Below are positions 24,863-36,495 of a DNA stretch of 64,000 bases, one piece after another. A program made the position numbers and the translations under genes. The stretch is from assembly GCA_947311845.1 (NCBI GenBank), contig CAMZMU010000012.1, forward strand, positions 1,583,337 to 1,647,336, written 5' to 3'. This DNA comes from Poa pratensis (Eukaryota; Streptophyta; Magnoliopsida; Poales; Poaceae). Under the pieces are notes generated by a model. The model did not search any database. It had not been told where the DNA came from and saw nothing but the letters and a program-made list of their open reading frames with translations. The stretch's first letter is position 1; each line of letters starts with the position of its first letter.

Positions 24863-25826
24863 CTTGACACTGCGGCTCAAAATTAAAATTATGGGAGAAC
24901 TCTCATTGGTATTCGCTAGGTCTGTGGTTTGATATATGTGTCGTTATACGGCGGCCTTTTCGGTTTAATATATGTGTCGTTATACGGCTGCCTTCAGAAA
25001 AGTATAAGATTGTGTCATGAAAGAAGAAATAGTTTGAAAATCTCGAAGATTTACTCGTTTTCCTATAGACTTTATTTTGTAATTGTTGTAGTCAGCTCCT
25101 GTATCTCTAACATGTACTATAATATATGGTATTGATTGTAAAAAAACTCATTTGGTTGAATCCTTGGAAGTTTCTACAAAAATCCTACACGGGACCATCT
25201 TGTTACTCGTAAAATTAGACATTCTTATCACATGCCACGCATGCATCATGGGTGGTTTTATACAAGACGAAAGCACATTTGCATGGACTTGCATGGACTT
25301 CCTTCTCGAGATCAACCAGTGGGTCACAAAACCAATATTTTGCTTACTTCTCTGGCATGATCAGTAGATTTTTGAAGTCCACAGACCTCCATTATCATCC
25401 GTTAGGAGCCATAGAGTGGCCATGGCAAGCTGAGCCACATGTGAGGAAAGTAGAGGCGAGTTCGACCCACGAAAAGGCAGCAATTAATCCAAAAGTGGCA
25501 GCAACTGTCACTCGTAATAAGCGATGCCAATCCCAGCCATTCAAGTAAAAAAGGCAAGAGAAATCCAGTAGGATAGTCTGTCTAGCTACACGGGTGGCCT
25601 CCTTGCGATCTGGGAGATATTACCATACATAAGAAAGAGCATAAGTGCACAACCAAATATTATCAGTCGTATCCGCCACTTCGTTTACATGGACCAGACA
25701 CGATATGCAGCGTACTGAGACTGCATTCACCTTTACACTGCCTGGATTTACAGCGCCAAACAGCAAGGAAATAGTCCAGACTTAAGAAGAGGTCTAGTGC
25801 GACCATAGTTATCAGAGAATATGAGA
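24863..25826. other. Intergenic stretch downstream of the RRP8 gene
   Basis: The first 280 bases continue the AT-rich sequence interrupted by solo LTR B and contain a tandem pair of GATATATGTGTCGTTATACGG-like units (24931, 24967). The rest is ordinary AT-rich DNA and should include the 3' UTR of the minus-strand RRP8 gene, whose stop is at 25827. No other gene was seen. Confidence 0.4.
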
Positions 25827-28800
25827 TCATCGACGTTTGTATAAGCAAGGTTTCAACTGGGGCCAATCAATGTTTTCCACCACCTTGCTCTTTTCCTGCA
25901 GAGTCAAATCAGGCCACAGAATACAGTGTTACAATGTATTTCAACTATGTCAATGATGCAACTGATGGATAGAGCAGGTAGGGAAAAAAGTGACCAACCT
26001 TTTTCCTGAAATAAAATAGGACGAACATTTTGTTGTTCACATCCTGCAGAAAGGAACCAATTAGCAGTTAGAACTTAGAAGTGCCAGAGCACTCTCTCTT
26101 TTCAGATATATTATGCTCGTATGACTATATTATGCTCGTATGACAGTGTAAATACAAAACAAACTGTATATGTAGATCACCACACCAAGTTCGTCCGAAG
26201 CTATGAAACAATTATACATGAAAGAAAACCGGAGTCCAAACAAAACAAAAATCCGGCATGTGGACTTTCAAACCATGGAACATAAAAGGATGCATCAATG
26301 GGAACATTTTCCAAGCAATAATTGCATACTAGATCCACACACTTTGTGGGCACAGACAGATTAGTTCCTCAAGCATATCTCAAGTATGAAATGTTTATAG
26401 CTGTGGCAACCTTTCATGGTCCATTATTAATGAACGCACCAAGTACTTCAGCCAATATACCAGCAAAGGACATCATCTCATCCTCAAGAGTGTGTTTTCC
26501 TGAGGCAGATGCATTATCCCCTTTATCAGCCAACATAGCATCCATGGCAATTTTTCAGGTTCTGTATGCTTGACCTGCATACTAGTTTTTTCTATTGATA
26601 ACTAAATGGAATAAACTTTGCACAATCTTGGATCGTATAGCCAATCTTGGGCGCAACCTCAAGAACAGAATGTATGCAGAAATTTATAAGCGAACTAAGG
26701 ATGATAACAAAAGTGAACAGACAAAAATTAACAAAATACAACACTATGCCATTATCTAACTTACTATTTCTTTATGTGACAAATGCATTTACGCAACTGA
26801 AGGACCTACGATAGATTCTGCTCAAAATTACTATCATATATGGGTAACAAAATGAAAACAACACCTATACCCACTTGAACCTTCAGCTAAACTGCCTAAA
26901 GATACCGTAAAGAGCAAACAAAGAATTCCATTGGAATGATGCACTACACTAGAGTAGGTAGTGTACATGGTGAGTAACACAAACACTAGTCAAAACTCCA
27001 AACATTGTATTTATCAATGTTCACAAATCATTCTGAATGAGCTCGAAATTTTGAAATATTAAACCCAGGCAGAACTAGTAAATCCCAAATCTAATGAAAT
27101 TGATGATTCCGTCGGATGACTCCTATCACGCCGTCGGATCTAAAGGGGGAAAGGGCGAACCTGAGGACTCGATCTGGTTAAAGATAGATGGATGCTTACC
27201 GCGAACATTTGTTCCGTCCACCAGAAATAAAATCTTAATAATTAATTGGCTCTCCCACGCCGCGGCGCTACTTGCCGGCAGGCTGCTGCTTACGACAGAG
27301 ACGGTATAATCAAAAGGATGAACCTGCGGATGAATCGGAGAGCCCTAGGGCTGTATCGTATAGTACTAATAGTAAACGAGAAATCTTTAATAAAATATCA
27401 CCTGTGGAGTTTGGATTGACAGAGCTAACTGGCTGGCACGACATGCCGAGTCGCGAGGATGGCATGGCAGTTGGATTGCGCAGATCCTTGGGTTTTTGGG
27501 AAGAGAGGAAATTGCTTATCCTTTTTTAACTCCGGTTCGCTGCCTCTTGGGTTCCCGAGCAAACTCCCTTTTATATAACTTATAGATTAAACGTCACTCG
27601 AAAAATGAGAGTTTTCAAATGAGAAATCCCTTTTATCAAACAAAAATTAGACCAAATCGTAGGGGTACAGCCGAAATATGTCAAAATTTAAAGCTCATGA
27701 TATATTCCCCAATTTAAATTGAAATATATTCCACAATATTTCGGTTGTATCCCTACGGTATGGTCTAATTTTTGCTTTATAAAAGTGGGATTTCTCATTC
27801 GAAAACTCTCATTTTCCGAGTGACGTTTAATCTAGAAATTATACAAAGGGATGACTTTGCTGGGCAATCCAAGAGGCAGCGAACGGGAGTCAAAAGGATA
27901 AGCACTTTCCTCTCATCCAAGAACCCAAGGATCTGCACAATCCAACAGCCATACTCGCGGCCCGGCATTTCGTGCCCCAGAGCTAGCTCTGTTGCCAAAC
28001 TCCACAGGTGAACCTTTCATTAAATATTTCTCTTGTACTAATAGTACTATACAATGCAGCCCGAGGGCTCTCCGATTCATCATCAGGTTCATCCTTTCAA
28101 TTCTAGGGTCTCTCTCAGAAGCAGCAGCCCGCCACCAGGTGCGCCACCGTGCAGAAGACCCAATTAATTAAGTTTTCTTTCTGGTGAAGGGAACAAGTGT
28201 TCTTGCTGCGTATGATTTGGATGTGCGTTATGAAGCATCGATCTACCTTCAGCCAGATCGAGACCTCAGGTTCACCCTCTTCCCTTTCGATCTAACGGCG
28301 TGATAGGATTCATCCAACGGAATCGTCAATTTCATTTTACTAGTTCTGTCTCCGTTTAATATTTTGAACTTATTCGGAATGAATTGTGGACATTGATGAA
28401 TACAATGTTTGGAGTTTTGACTAGTGTTTTATGTGTTTCTCACCATGTACAGTACCTACTCTGGTGTAGTGCATCATTACAGTGGATTCTTTCTTTTCTC
28501 TTTATGGTACCTTTAAGCTTACCTTTAAGCAGTTTAGCTGAAGATTCAAATGGGTAAAGGTGTTTTTTTTCATTTTATTACCCCTATATGATAGTAATTT
28601 GATTTGAGCGGAATCTATCATAGGTCCCTTCACTTGCGTAAATAATGGCATGATGCCGTATCTTGTTAATTTTCGTTGGTTTAGCTTCGTATCATCCTTA
28701 GTTCGCTTATAAATTCCTGCATACATTCTGTTCTTTTTAGCTTTGTATCATCCTTAGTTCGCTTATAAATTCCTGCATACATTCTGTCCTCGAGGTTGCG

Positions 28801-31800
28801 CCCAAAATTGGCTATACGATCCAAGATTGTGCAAAGTCTATTATGTTTAGTTCTCAATGGAAAAGAAACAAGTATGCAGGTCAAGTATACAGAACTCGAT
28901 TTTTGTCGGTTCACTTTGTTATTATCCTTAGTTCGCTTATAAATTTCTGCATACATTCTGTTCTTGAGGTTGAGACCAAGATTGGCTATACGATCCAAGA
29001 TTGTGCAAAGTTTATTCCATTTAGTTATCAATAGGAAAAAAAACTAGTATGCAGGTCAAGCATTAACAACCTGAAAAATTGCCGTGGATGCTATGTTGGC
29101 TAATAAAGGGGACTCAGGAAACACACTCTTGAGGATGAGATAATGTCCTTTGCTGGCATATTGGCTGAAAACGCACTAAGCATAGATTCTGCTTCAGAGT
29201 TCAGATACTATAACTTATAACTTGTGTACCCGGATATACAAAAAATCAGACTTTAGTATGAGCATATGACAATTCAGTTTTCAAGGATACAAGCCTTTAG
29301 AATTATTTTTAATTGTCCTATGACGTGAAGCAACAAATGCAAGAAAAGTACACTATATAATGATGAATCTACTAGCACTCTATGTTGCATGCAAACTGCA
29401 AATGTCAAGATAAAAAAATCCTTACAAATTAGAAGAATTTACTGCACCAGCAGAAAAAAGTACGCAGAATAGATCAAGTTCCCTACATATATTGTCTAAT
29501 ACAAACAGGGTATATGCAACAATTTTATTCTTGTTTATATCAAGTTAATCTTCAACCCAAAATCCATACACAAATGAAATTGATGGGTACTACTTAAGTT
29601 GCTATTTCATAGGCAAATAAACAGAGCATGTGGTCTTTTTTACATATGAGCTCCTGGAGTCTAGACTTTAGAGTTTAGACTAATTTGGGTACATGATGAA
29701 GCCAGCAGGATATGTCAGGAAGGTACCAAGCAGAAGAGCCCTGTATTATCTTGAAATACTTCTGGGCATTCACTATATAGAATTACCACATCGTGGTTAT
29801 CAAGATGAGATCCACAGAGGAAATCTTTGACAATAGTAAATACAAACCTTTGTTACAAGGGAAAAACCAAGCTGGCTGATGGCTTCAGAAAACTTATCAG
29901 GATCAGCACCTCCAGTGTTCAGATCTAGCCTACTCCTCACTTCCGCGATAAGCAACCAACTACTGCATAAACAAATGTGTGAATACGAAAAAGATGAGCT
30001 ATAGACCGTTCATACTAAAAGAGTAGCAGCTAATCATTAAGCAAACCTTGGTTTCAGGACTCTATTAGCTTCCTGTAGGTAACTTGGAAAATTGGTTCCC
30101 ATCAAAGAAAGACAAAATATTGCCACATCTACAGAGGATGGCTCCAAAGGGGTCTGTGAATAAATGAATAGACATTTAGTTAAGGTAACAAGTCGGGTAC
30201 CAAAAGAGACATTGCTGTGTTTATCTTATATGCTTAATTCTTAACACATTTGACGTCTATTTTTTTTTCAAAGGGGGCACTAAATAAGATTTATAAAAGA
30301 ATGCCACAGGAATATACTTGATGAAGTCACGCCGTAAATAACAATCAGGAGAACAACAGATCATCAGAGTGGATTGCATTGCTGATTTTTTTTTTTTTTT
30401 GAAGCTTGAACAGTGGGAGAGTTTCCCACTGCAATTTTATACTCCCTCCGTCCCAAAATAAGTGTCTCAAGTTTGTCAAACATGTCTAGATACATAGACA
30501 TGTTTGACAAACTTGAGACACTTATTTTGGGACGGAGGGAGTATAATTTTAAAATTTACAGAGCTGGCAGGGAGATATTGCTGATAATGGCGGTTACCCC
30601 ACATTCCAAATTCCTAAAAGTCAGTAAATATTTCCTATAGGATACTGCCGTGAAATACTAAAGAATAGATGAAGCATTTATTGTCAACTAATATAACTCC
30701 CATTATCAACTACATGGGTTCAACTTTAAACTTAACCCACACGCCTATGTACTAAATATTGGTGAAAATTGCTTGTGTTTTCAAAAGAAGAATACAATAC
30801 TAACATCAGGAAGATTTGTGCTGAAGGATCTATAATGCAATTTTTTATTAAAAAAAGCTCAATCCCCTAAAGGGAATTGTATTCGATTGTCAGTCCCACA
30901 GGCAGGTTACAACTTGCTGAGTACAAAGATCAAAATAAAGGAGGACCATTCCACATATGTAGCACTAGCAGCTTGCAGTTGGGAAAGAGATCACAGATTG
31001 CATCGTCAAGAACTGGAAAAAGTGATGCACATAAATAATCCGCACTTTTTTGGGAGAATAATCCACAAAGATTGAGCACTCAATTTTGTCAAGCACCAAG
31101 CCATGTCATCAACTTTACTTGACCGTGGAGCCCTGGAAGTATTGATCCAGTATTTATTTTCCAACAGAAGCCCAAGCGATGGAGACAAAGACCCAAATCA
31201 ACACAAGAACAAAAGGTAAGAGAAGAAAACACTTTATTCTCTTTAATAATAACATACTGTGGGGTGTTAAACCCTACAGTCTTTGCTAAAAAAACATTTT
31301 ATTTAGGCAGCACAACTCTCCAGATCGGGCAATCTCAGCTATGACACACCTCACTGCAATGAAACAACTTAAGCACAGACAACATCCTGCTCACGAACAA
31401 AAAGAAGAAGCACATAACAACCACTACTGTACCACAGGAGAGAAGTGAGGAGGCAAGCTAGAAGAGAAAGGCTCCCTTCTGTGGCGAACGCAAGGCTGTC
31501 GGATAGAGGGAAGGGGAGGGGAAATTTTCAGTGCTGTCTATTAGCAGTTCGGGAAAGATGGCTACCAAGGTAATCGCTACTTGAGGATTCCATCATGTAA
31601 AAACTTGAAAAGTAGCAGATAAAATGTGCAACTGCAAGTAGCTACAAAACTAATACAGCCAAAAATGCCAAGGTGTTGCACACGAATATTGTCGGCGTTC
31701 ATCCTATAATACTTAGGTCATTCTGCAGTATCCCGCACTGTTGTCCTCAAGATTATCAGTAATAATGAAGAAGACCACGACAAGGATGACAAGGAACTAA

Positions 31801-34783
31801 CAGAGAATAACTACAGAAGTGTGTCTGAAGCTAAAATGCAAGATGACAAAAGGAGCATATCCTGAACCATAGAAAGACTGCAAAATACATGTGGTTAGTG
31901 CTTACATGAGCCATATCACAAGCGATCACCGAAGGGTCCTCTGAAACAAGGTCAATGGAAAAGACCTTGTTCTTCACGTTTTTAGCAACCGCTGCATTGC
32001 CTGAGTACAATGTGAATGGTACTATCATGCTTGTGCAGGGAGATAACAAGTAAACTGCAAGAAAGTGCCAGGTTCGAGAAAGTAACTTATTAGCATTATT
32101 ACCACAGCCAAAATCAGCAACGGTCCATGATTTATTATGACTCTTCAACCAATTGATTATTACATTGACTGGCTGCTCTGGCCAATGTGACATCTGCTCT
32201 TGATATCCTGCATGATACTAAAAGAGAACAGGGTGAAATTTTGACCATGCATAAGGTTCATATGGAGTTGCTTCCCAGGGTCAGCTCTGCAGCAAACTTT
32301 CCTCATATTGATCACTGCAAGGTAGTTTCAGATGGAATATGCAAACAAGAAACCATGTTCAAAAGAAAGAAAGAAAGAAAAAACTATGACGAAGAGACTC
32401 ATACAGATGGAAGCAAAAGACTCCTCAAAAAGACAAAGATGGAAACACAAGAAAAAAAATGACCCCACCCCGCCCAGATACTAAAAATTTGTTGTCAAGA
32501 ACAATTATTCTGACAAGACAAGAATATATATTCTAGCAGATGAATATCTTAATCTGGTAAAAGAAAAAAATACATGACATACCACATCAAAAAGCTTAGG
32601 CTCCGTTTTAAAGTAGTCAAATGCATCCTGTCCACTGAAAAAGATAAAGCACATATGAGAATTAGTGTAAATCCGCCGACGCACCAAGCAGGATCTCCTG
32701 CTCCATCAATTTAGACTGAAACCTTCTTTAGTTCAAAACTTGTTGGATAGTATTGCTCTTTTCTTCCACTAGTTTCCTTTTGTTTTCTGTATGGGGCGAG
32801 TCATGCCTGTTTGACTCTGTTCTGCCCTTTATGTACTTTGGTTACCGCCTTTAATTTAATATAAAAAATAGTAGGGGCTTCCCCTACGGTAGATTAGTCT
32901 AAAAAAAGAATTAGTGTAAATCACGTGAGTGTTGATGCTCTGGCTCTATGGGGGTTAAGTATTCCACCTCCAAGAGTAGACACCTCCAAGAGTAGAGGCA
33001 CACACACCGCTTGGTTAACGAGAAAGTAATCCCATGTTTTCAGGCTACCACTACATATGGGAGATAATTAGCAGTACCAGGTCCGACAATGCAAGGAGGA
33101 TATTGCCGGTGTTAACGTTAACAATTGTTGTATACAACTTTTATCACATTTCATGATCAATATTTAGCAAATATTTGTACCCAAAAAATCTGGTTGGTCG
33201 TGAATACCATATACTTCAAATATAAAACTGAAGTATTACCGTGTTCTTAAGCTTAAGTATTGGCAAAAACTATCCGATACAGTTAGAGAATGCAGGCCTG
33301 CCAAGTACCAACACATCAACTTAAACAAAATGATGTGTTTTGTGGAAAGAAATCGAACCTGCAAGTGTACAGTTTCTCGTTTAACATTCTGAAATGACCT
33401 CCAGATAATCTCGCACGCATCTACAGATGGACATCACCAGACAAAAAACATTAAATTAACTAATGAAAAAAGGTCAAAGAAAGAAATAAAAGGTATAAGT
33501 ATAACCAACACAATCATATCGATACCAATCTGTTTTTTTTTTCTTTTGGGAAAAGGGTTGTCATCGATTTCCATTACTACAAATCATAGGTGTTCAATAT
33601 AACAAAACAAAACCCAGCCCCAATGGCCAGAGCTTAATCCAGTTCATTATATGTTTACTTGACTGAAGAAGCACTTCGAAATGACCAAGTGACTTAGAAA
33701 GGAAACAAATATCAAACAGCACGCAGTTGATGTTTCAGCTAAACATCATCGCTCGAATGACATTGCCCTGGAATCTCGGTCATTGGTAAATCAAAAAAAT
33801 CATAGTCCTTAAGAACTTCACAGTTATTCATCAACTTTAGTTTCTACTGCTTCATCTATTCTTTATTATTTCACTTTTTACTGGTAATCATGCCATCCAA
33901 AGTACGCATAAATTGTGGGATTTGTGAAGGGGAACAATTTGGAGAAAATGCTCATTTTATGTGATAGAGCCATGTCTTAGGATCTGTAGCTTAGGCATCG
34001 AAATTATCAACACAGGATCATAAACCTGTTTGTCCTACCAAAAATCTCGTACACCGATCACATCCTTAAATATGACCTCCTACCACCCTTTCCGTGTTTA
34101 AATACATCTCCATTACAAAGAGTCCTGAATGTTTCATACTACTAAAACTGGAGAAATGTTAGAATAATAGATTATGTGTATACACAAACAAAACATGATG
34201 ATTTCTGCGTGGGACAAGAAAATCGTATTCAGTCTGTAATTCGATTCTACATATTTTACATATACATTTTTGCACAGTGCACATATAATCATAATCCCCG
34301 CAATTTGTTTATCATAATCGTGTACAATTGTTTCCATGCACGCGTATTCTAATATGTTGTAGTGTTACTGAACTTCTGGGATTTAAAATGAAACGAACAA
34401 GTACTCAAAGAGTCAAAACCGCCATAGGTTCGTAGTTAGGGGTGCACCAAATCCGATTTATCATCTCACCGGACACGCACCAGTTTGCAAACGAAATGAA
34501 GACTCCGCTACCCACACCCCTCGCTGTACCCATCCAGCTCCAGGAATCTCTACCACTACGAGGGCATTACCTTGTCGAGGAGGCTCGTAGGCTTGCGTCC
34601 CTTGTGTATGGCGGCGGCCTCGCCGGCCTTGCGATGCCGCTTCGCCGGTTGGGAAGGCGCATCCGATGGAGAGGCAGGCGGACGCGCCTGCTGTGAGGAA
34701 GAGTTAGCCTTCTGGCGATTCCTGACTCCTCCTCTACGACGCCGCTTGCGACCGCCAGCAGTCGACTCTTGCTGAGGTTCCAT
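25827..34783 (-). CDS. RRP8: Nucleolar rRNA methyltransferase RRP8
   Basis: Nine minus-strand exons join in phase to 290 aa: 34783-34571, 33420-33359, 32634-32583, 32217-32103, 32000-31906, 30153-30047, 29962-29848, 26043-25999 and 25895-25827. The start MEPQQES opens a basic tail (KRRRRGG, KRHRK) fitting nucleolar targeting. The conserved [18 protein letters not shown] follows, then the SAM-binding fold with motif I DFGCGNA (144-150), the acidic ends D164 and D176, and the C-terminal [12 protein letters not shown]. In yeast, Rrp8 makes m1A in 25S rRNA with S-adenosylmethionine; the same role is inferred here. All expected blocks are present, so the gene looks intact. The introns hold a LINE, a SINE-like insert, a Stowaway MITE and, in intron 7 (26044-29847), a 2.7-kb inverted duplication. 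Confidence 0.92.
26414..26545 (-). CDS. Small ORF (43 aa) in the left arm of the inverted duplication
   Basis: The ATG at 26545 has the strong context GCCATGG. The frame reads 43 acidic codons ([20 protein letters not shown] and so on) to a TGA at 26414. A plausible acceptor (TATGCAG) lies about 35 bases upstream. The mirror copy in the right arm (about 29075-29170) has GTG in place of ATG plus small deletions, so only this copy is open. It lies within an intron of RRP8, on the same strand. I do not recognise it; it may be a captured first exon or chance. Confidence 0.25.
   Translation of the reverse strand: MDAMLADKGDNASASGKHTLEDEMMSFAGILAEVLGAFINNGP
26447..29169. repeat. 2.7-kb near-complete inverted duplication (foldback)
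   Basis: The left arm 26447-27715 and right arm 27716-29169 are reverse complements at perhaps 80-90 per cent (eye estimate), centred on the palindrome AATTTAAATT (27711-27720). Matching landmarks include CTCCACAG followed by GTGA (right arm about 28000; complement in the left arm is absent because the left arm reads CACCTGTGGAG near 27400), CCAAGGATCTGC (about 27925), and GGATCGTATAGCC/GGCTATACGATCC (26630, 28810 and 28982). The right arm is longer because a segment with TTAGTTCGCTTATAAATT is triplicated (28697, 28755, 28928). It sits wholly inside RRP8 intron 7. Confidence 0.85.
30387..30576 (-). mobile_element. Retroposon 3' fragment with its own MITE insertion
   Basis: Flanked by ATTGCTGAT on both sides (30378-30386, 30577-30585), with a T run at 30386-30400, this is an A-tailed insert on the minus strand. 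A hairpin CAGTGGGA...TCCCACTG (30411-30431) precedes the tail. The Stowaway at 30442-30541 has landed inside it, leaving about 88 bp of original element. It is a SINE or a severely truncated LINE, in RRP8 intron 5. Confidence 0.6.
30442..30541. mobile_element. Stowaway MITE, near-perfect 100-bp palindrome
   Basis: Its ends are CTCCCTCCGTCCCAAAATAA and the exact complement. The two 50-base halves differ at only about two central positions. TA flanks it (30440-30441, 30542-30543). The near-identity of the arms suggests a recent insertion. Confidence 0.9.
31257..31294 (+). mobile_element. LINE-like 3' tail
   Basis: A stem CTGTGGGG (31257-31264) pairs with CCCTACAG (31272-31279), followed by CTTTGCT and an A run (31288-31294). 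The architecture matches the better-defined LINE tail at 32871-32907. No duplication was found and the 5' limit is unknown. It is in RRP8 intron 5. Confidence 0.4.
32674..32907 (+). mobile_element. 5'-truncated LINE with 15-bp target duplication
   Basis: The exact direct repeat GAATTAGTGTAAATC lies at 32659-32673 and 32908-32922. Between them is 234 bp ending in a perfect stem GTAGGGG-CTT-CCCCTAC (32871-32887) and an A run (32901-32907). This is the classic result of target-primed reverse transcription. It is in RRP8 intron 2, opposite to the gene, and only a 3' UTR piece remains. Confidence 0.85.
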
Positions 34784-35039
34784 CGAGGAGGGGAGACCGA
34801 AGGCCGGCGGCCGTAGTCGGAGCGGCGGCGTAACCTCTGCAGGGTTTTGGGGGATTTCGTGCGGATGCTCTGCTCTGCACGGAAGCGGGCTAGCATTCTT
34901 CGCTGGCAGCTGGCCTAACTTCTCAGGCCCTAGATAGCACGGCCCATGCGTGCGTGCACTTGGCCCAAGTTCTTACCGACACTCTTACAATTTTCTTTTG
35001 CAGTCAAAGAACTCAGCTACAGAGTAATTTAAGAGAATA

Positions 35040-35199
35040 CACCCTCCATTCCTAAATATAATATGTTTTAGGTGTTACACATGTTGTATACATGCATAGT
35101 AAAGTGAGTGAATCTATACATGAAATATGTCTAGATACATTTGTGTGCATGTGAATGTGGACAAAAGCTAAAACATCTTATACTTGGGAACGGAGGGAG
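35040..35199. mobile_element. Stowaway MITE
   Basis: It starts CACCCTCCATTCCTAAATAT, ends TACTTGGGAACGGAGGGAG and is flanked by TA (35038-35039, 35200-35201). It lies about 260 bp upstream of the RRP8 start codon and so is in or near its promoter. It shares arm sequence with the copy at 4971-5131. Confidence 0.85.
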
Positions 35200-35809
35200 T
35201 ATTAACATTTTGGGATCATAAGAGTCCGTGAAAATATATTTTTGGATAAAGAAATACTATAAATATGCAGTATTGCAGTCTAGAATAGATGAACAAAAAG
35301 GAGAAAGTCAGAGGTGTCTTTGGTGTGTTTTTGTTGGAATATCAAGCAATTTCTAGATGAATTTATTAACAAAAGCAGCATCACAGATGCACTACAAAAT
35401 ATAATCGCATATATTAAACTATACACATTTAGCATATCTACCTATCGACCAATTATTACTCAAAATCGATGGCAACTAAGGTATCTAGCTCGGAGCACCC
35501 TTTATAATTGATACGATGTCAAAACCGAGGAGGTCCATGCGTTCCACAACGGCCACGCTCTTGCTGCCAAAGGAATGACAATGTTGCGATGGAGACCAAG
35601 ATGTCGAGGGTAGGGACGTTGCCATCACCAACGACGAACGCGGCTCAGAGCAGGCTCCACACGGGGCTCGTATCAACGATTATTGACACTTATAAGATAA
35701 ACTTTCGAAACATTTTAGTAGCCTTATGCATGTGTCGGTTGTTCTTTGTATAGTGTTTAATTACATGATAGTTGTGGCGACAATTTGACGAGGATGAGTT
35801 TTAGTGTCA

Positions 35810-35837
35810 CTAGTAATACTGCACGTGCAATGCACGT
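35810..35837 (-). mobile_element. Helitron-like 3' terminus, reverse orientation
   Basis: On the minus strand a palindrome ACGTGCA-T-TGCACGT (plus 35823-35837) is followed eleven bases later by CTAG (plus 35810-35813) and T. Hairpin plus CTRR fits a Helitron end. The element body would extend to the right, but no 5' TC end was identified. Nothing else was recognised in 35202-36104 apart from a GC-rich patch at 35515-35690 without a convincing ORF. Confidence 0.35.
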
Positions 35838-36104
35838 ATTATAAATAATGTATAATGTAGATATGAGTTAATATTTCCTTTTCCAATTCATTTTTATAGT
35901 ACAACAAGTGAAATACATAAAATAGTGTATAAACTTACAAAAAAGTAATAAGACATTTGGAGCATCAATATTTTTGTCAAGCTGATGCCTTCAAACTTCG
36001 TGAAGCCTGAAATCGTACAACAATTCCTTTGGAGTCAAAGAGACTCTCACGTAACTTTAGAATCACATTTAATGGTTTGTACCTTTTAGTAGTAGTTTGA
36101 TATG

Positions 36105-36486
36105 GAGAGCGGCGTTTTGGCTCCCGGGAGCATATGCTCCCGGTATTTTCAAAAAAATAGAACAAATTGAAAACTTTTCAAAATATCCCGAAAAAAATCA
36201 TGCACGTACCTGACTATGGCACGCACGACCGTGAAACATTTCGCACCGAAATGACATTGTATGTGCCCTGTGGAAAAATGACAAATTTCTGACAGGAAAT
36301 GAGATCTAAAATTTTGAATTTTCTGTCAGAATTTTGTCATTTTCGCACAGGGTGCATACGATGTCATTTCGGTGCAAAATTTGTCACGGTCATGCGTACC
36401 ATACTTAGGTACGTGCATGATTTTTTTCGGATTTTTTTGAAAAGCTTTCGGGAGCATATGAGCCCGGGCTCCAATATGAATTTCCG
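36105..36486. mobile_element. Mutator-like foldback MITE, copy 2
   Basis: A 9-bp duplication TTTGATATG flanks it (36096-36104, 36487-36495). The arms carry GGCTCCCGGGAGCATATGCT and a diverged complement. The asymmetry of the two outermost ends (GCGGCGTTTTGG on one side, complement of GGAAATTCATATTGG on the other) matches copy 1, but in opposite orientation. Confidence 0.85.
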
Positions 36487-36495
36487 TTTGATATG

